NCBI RefSeq assembly: GCF_011682175.1
Contig: NZ_WHJG01000022.1
Coordinates: 58,940 to 122,939 of the forward strand
DNA length: 64,000 bases
Direction: 5' to 3'
From: Massilia frigida
GTDB taxonomy: Bacteria > Pseudomonadota > Gammaproteobacteria > Burkholderiales > Burkholderiaceae_D
The position numbers were made by a program, and so were the translations under genes. Of the stretch, positions 63,750-64,000 are shown piece after piece. The notes beneath the pieces were generated by a model, which was not told the origin of the DNA, ran no database searches, and saw only the letters and a program-made list of their open reading frames with translations. The stretch's first letter is position 1. Each line of letters opens with the position of its first letter.

Positions 63750-63858
63750 GTCGTTCCCGCGCCAAGGCGGCACTCGGCGGGAACCCAAGTTCGTACCGTA
63801 ACCGGCGACTCCGCAAACTTGGGTTCCCGCCAAGGGGGCCGCCAAGGCCGGGAACGAC
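63750..63858. repeat. Composite palindromic intergenic repeat, copy D
   Basis: Module 2 only, GTCGTTCCCGCGCC...AACCCAAGTTCGTA facing AACTTGGGTTCCCGCC...GGGAACGAC. Both arms carry the GCCAAGGCGG-type insertion, in mirrored form, so the hairpin is lengthened symmetrically. Between the histidine kinase and the probable end of a minus-strand gene. Confidence 0.8.
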
Positions 63859-63960
63859 GGGGCTAAGACGACGACCTAGGAGTCTGCGCGGCAGACGGAA
63901 TTTGACCTCGCGAAACCGAGGCGGACGCGGCGAGCCGCGAGGCCGTCTCCGATTTCAGGC

Positions 63961-64000
63961 TCAAACGTGAGCCGATTTGCCGTGCTTGACAGCGAATTCG
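63961..64000 (-). CDS. Possible 3' end of a minus-strand gene cut by the window
   Basis: Read on the minus strand, the last 40 bases give EFAVKHGKSAHV and a TGA stop at 63963-63961. A GC-rich hairpin region (GCGGCTCGCCGC) follows at 63929-63940, in the position of a terminator. Too short to assign. Confidence 0.3.
   Translation of the reverse strand, partial: EFAVKHGKSAHV

Noticed and set aside
1..64000. tRNA, rRNA or riboswitch genes
   Set aside because: Intergenic regions were read for cloverleaf arms and known riboswitch cores; none was convincing.

Overview
The window is high-GC, gene-dense chromosomal DNA from a Gram-negative bacterium. Lipoprotein and Sec signals, two tripartite-type efflux operons, a VgrG spike, HexR-controlled Entner-Doudoroff genes and many c-di-GMP enzymes suggest a betaproteobacterium, most likely Oxalobacteraceae (Massilia/Duganella-like). 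That placement is inference from gene content; no rRNA lies in the window. I see no tRNA, rRNA, CRISPR array or complete insertion sequence.

Layout. 0-4.3 kb: 3' part of a REC-REC-PAS-GGDEF-EAL protein, a periplasmic solute-binding protein and an M28 peptidase. 4.4-11 kb: an RND efflux operon (adaptor, pump, outer-membrane factor) with a divergent TetR repressor. 11.2-14.6 kb: zwf-hexR-tal. 15-20 kb: a secreted EF-hand protein, a KaiC-like ATPase with a cytosolic histidine kinase, and a secreted orphan. 19.9-25.3 kb: pgi plus an SMP-30 lactonase, divergent from edd-eda. HexR-like operators stand before zwf, pgi and edd, so glucose-6-phosphate traffic through the Entner-Doudoroff and pentose phosphate routes appears to be one regulon (rpiA follows at 41 kb).

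25.3-33.8 kb is the accessory region: an HExxH protein flanked by two decayed copies of itself, a propeller-like orphan, and an orphan type VI secretion cassette (vgrG, DUF2169 protein, PAAR-like protein with an AT-rich C-terminal toxin candidate, and a 4-base-overlapping small gene that is the immunity candidate). No T6SS structural genes are visible.

33.8-37.7 kb: a MacAB-type export operon with a periplasmic orphan. 38-41 kb: Lrp regulator with a divergent ACT-like protein; a CheY-CheC-diguanylate cyclase operon. 41-48.3 kb: rpiA, a lipoprotein, yggX, argA and divergent hrpA with a repetitive N-terminus. 48.5-57.8 kb: PRC-barrel protein, esterase, LexA-controlled imuA-imuB, hydrolase, a further diguanylate cyclase and an M61 peptidase. 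58-59.2 kb: an odd locus with a 75-bp inverted repeat built of 10-bp units, a gene interrupted by a frameshift at a G tract, and a minisatellite. 59.3-63.7 kb: Hsp20, a DegP/DegQ-type protease and an OmpR/QseC-type two-component system. A composite palindromic repeat recurs at four intergenic sites.
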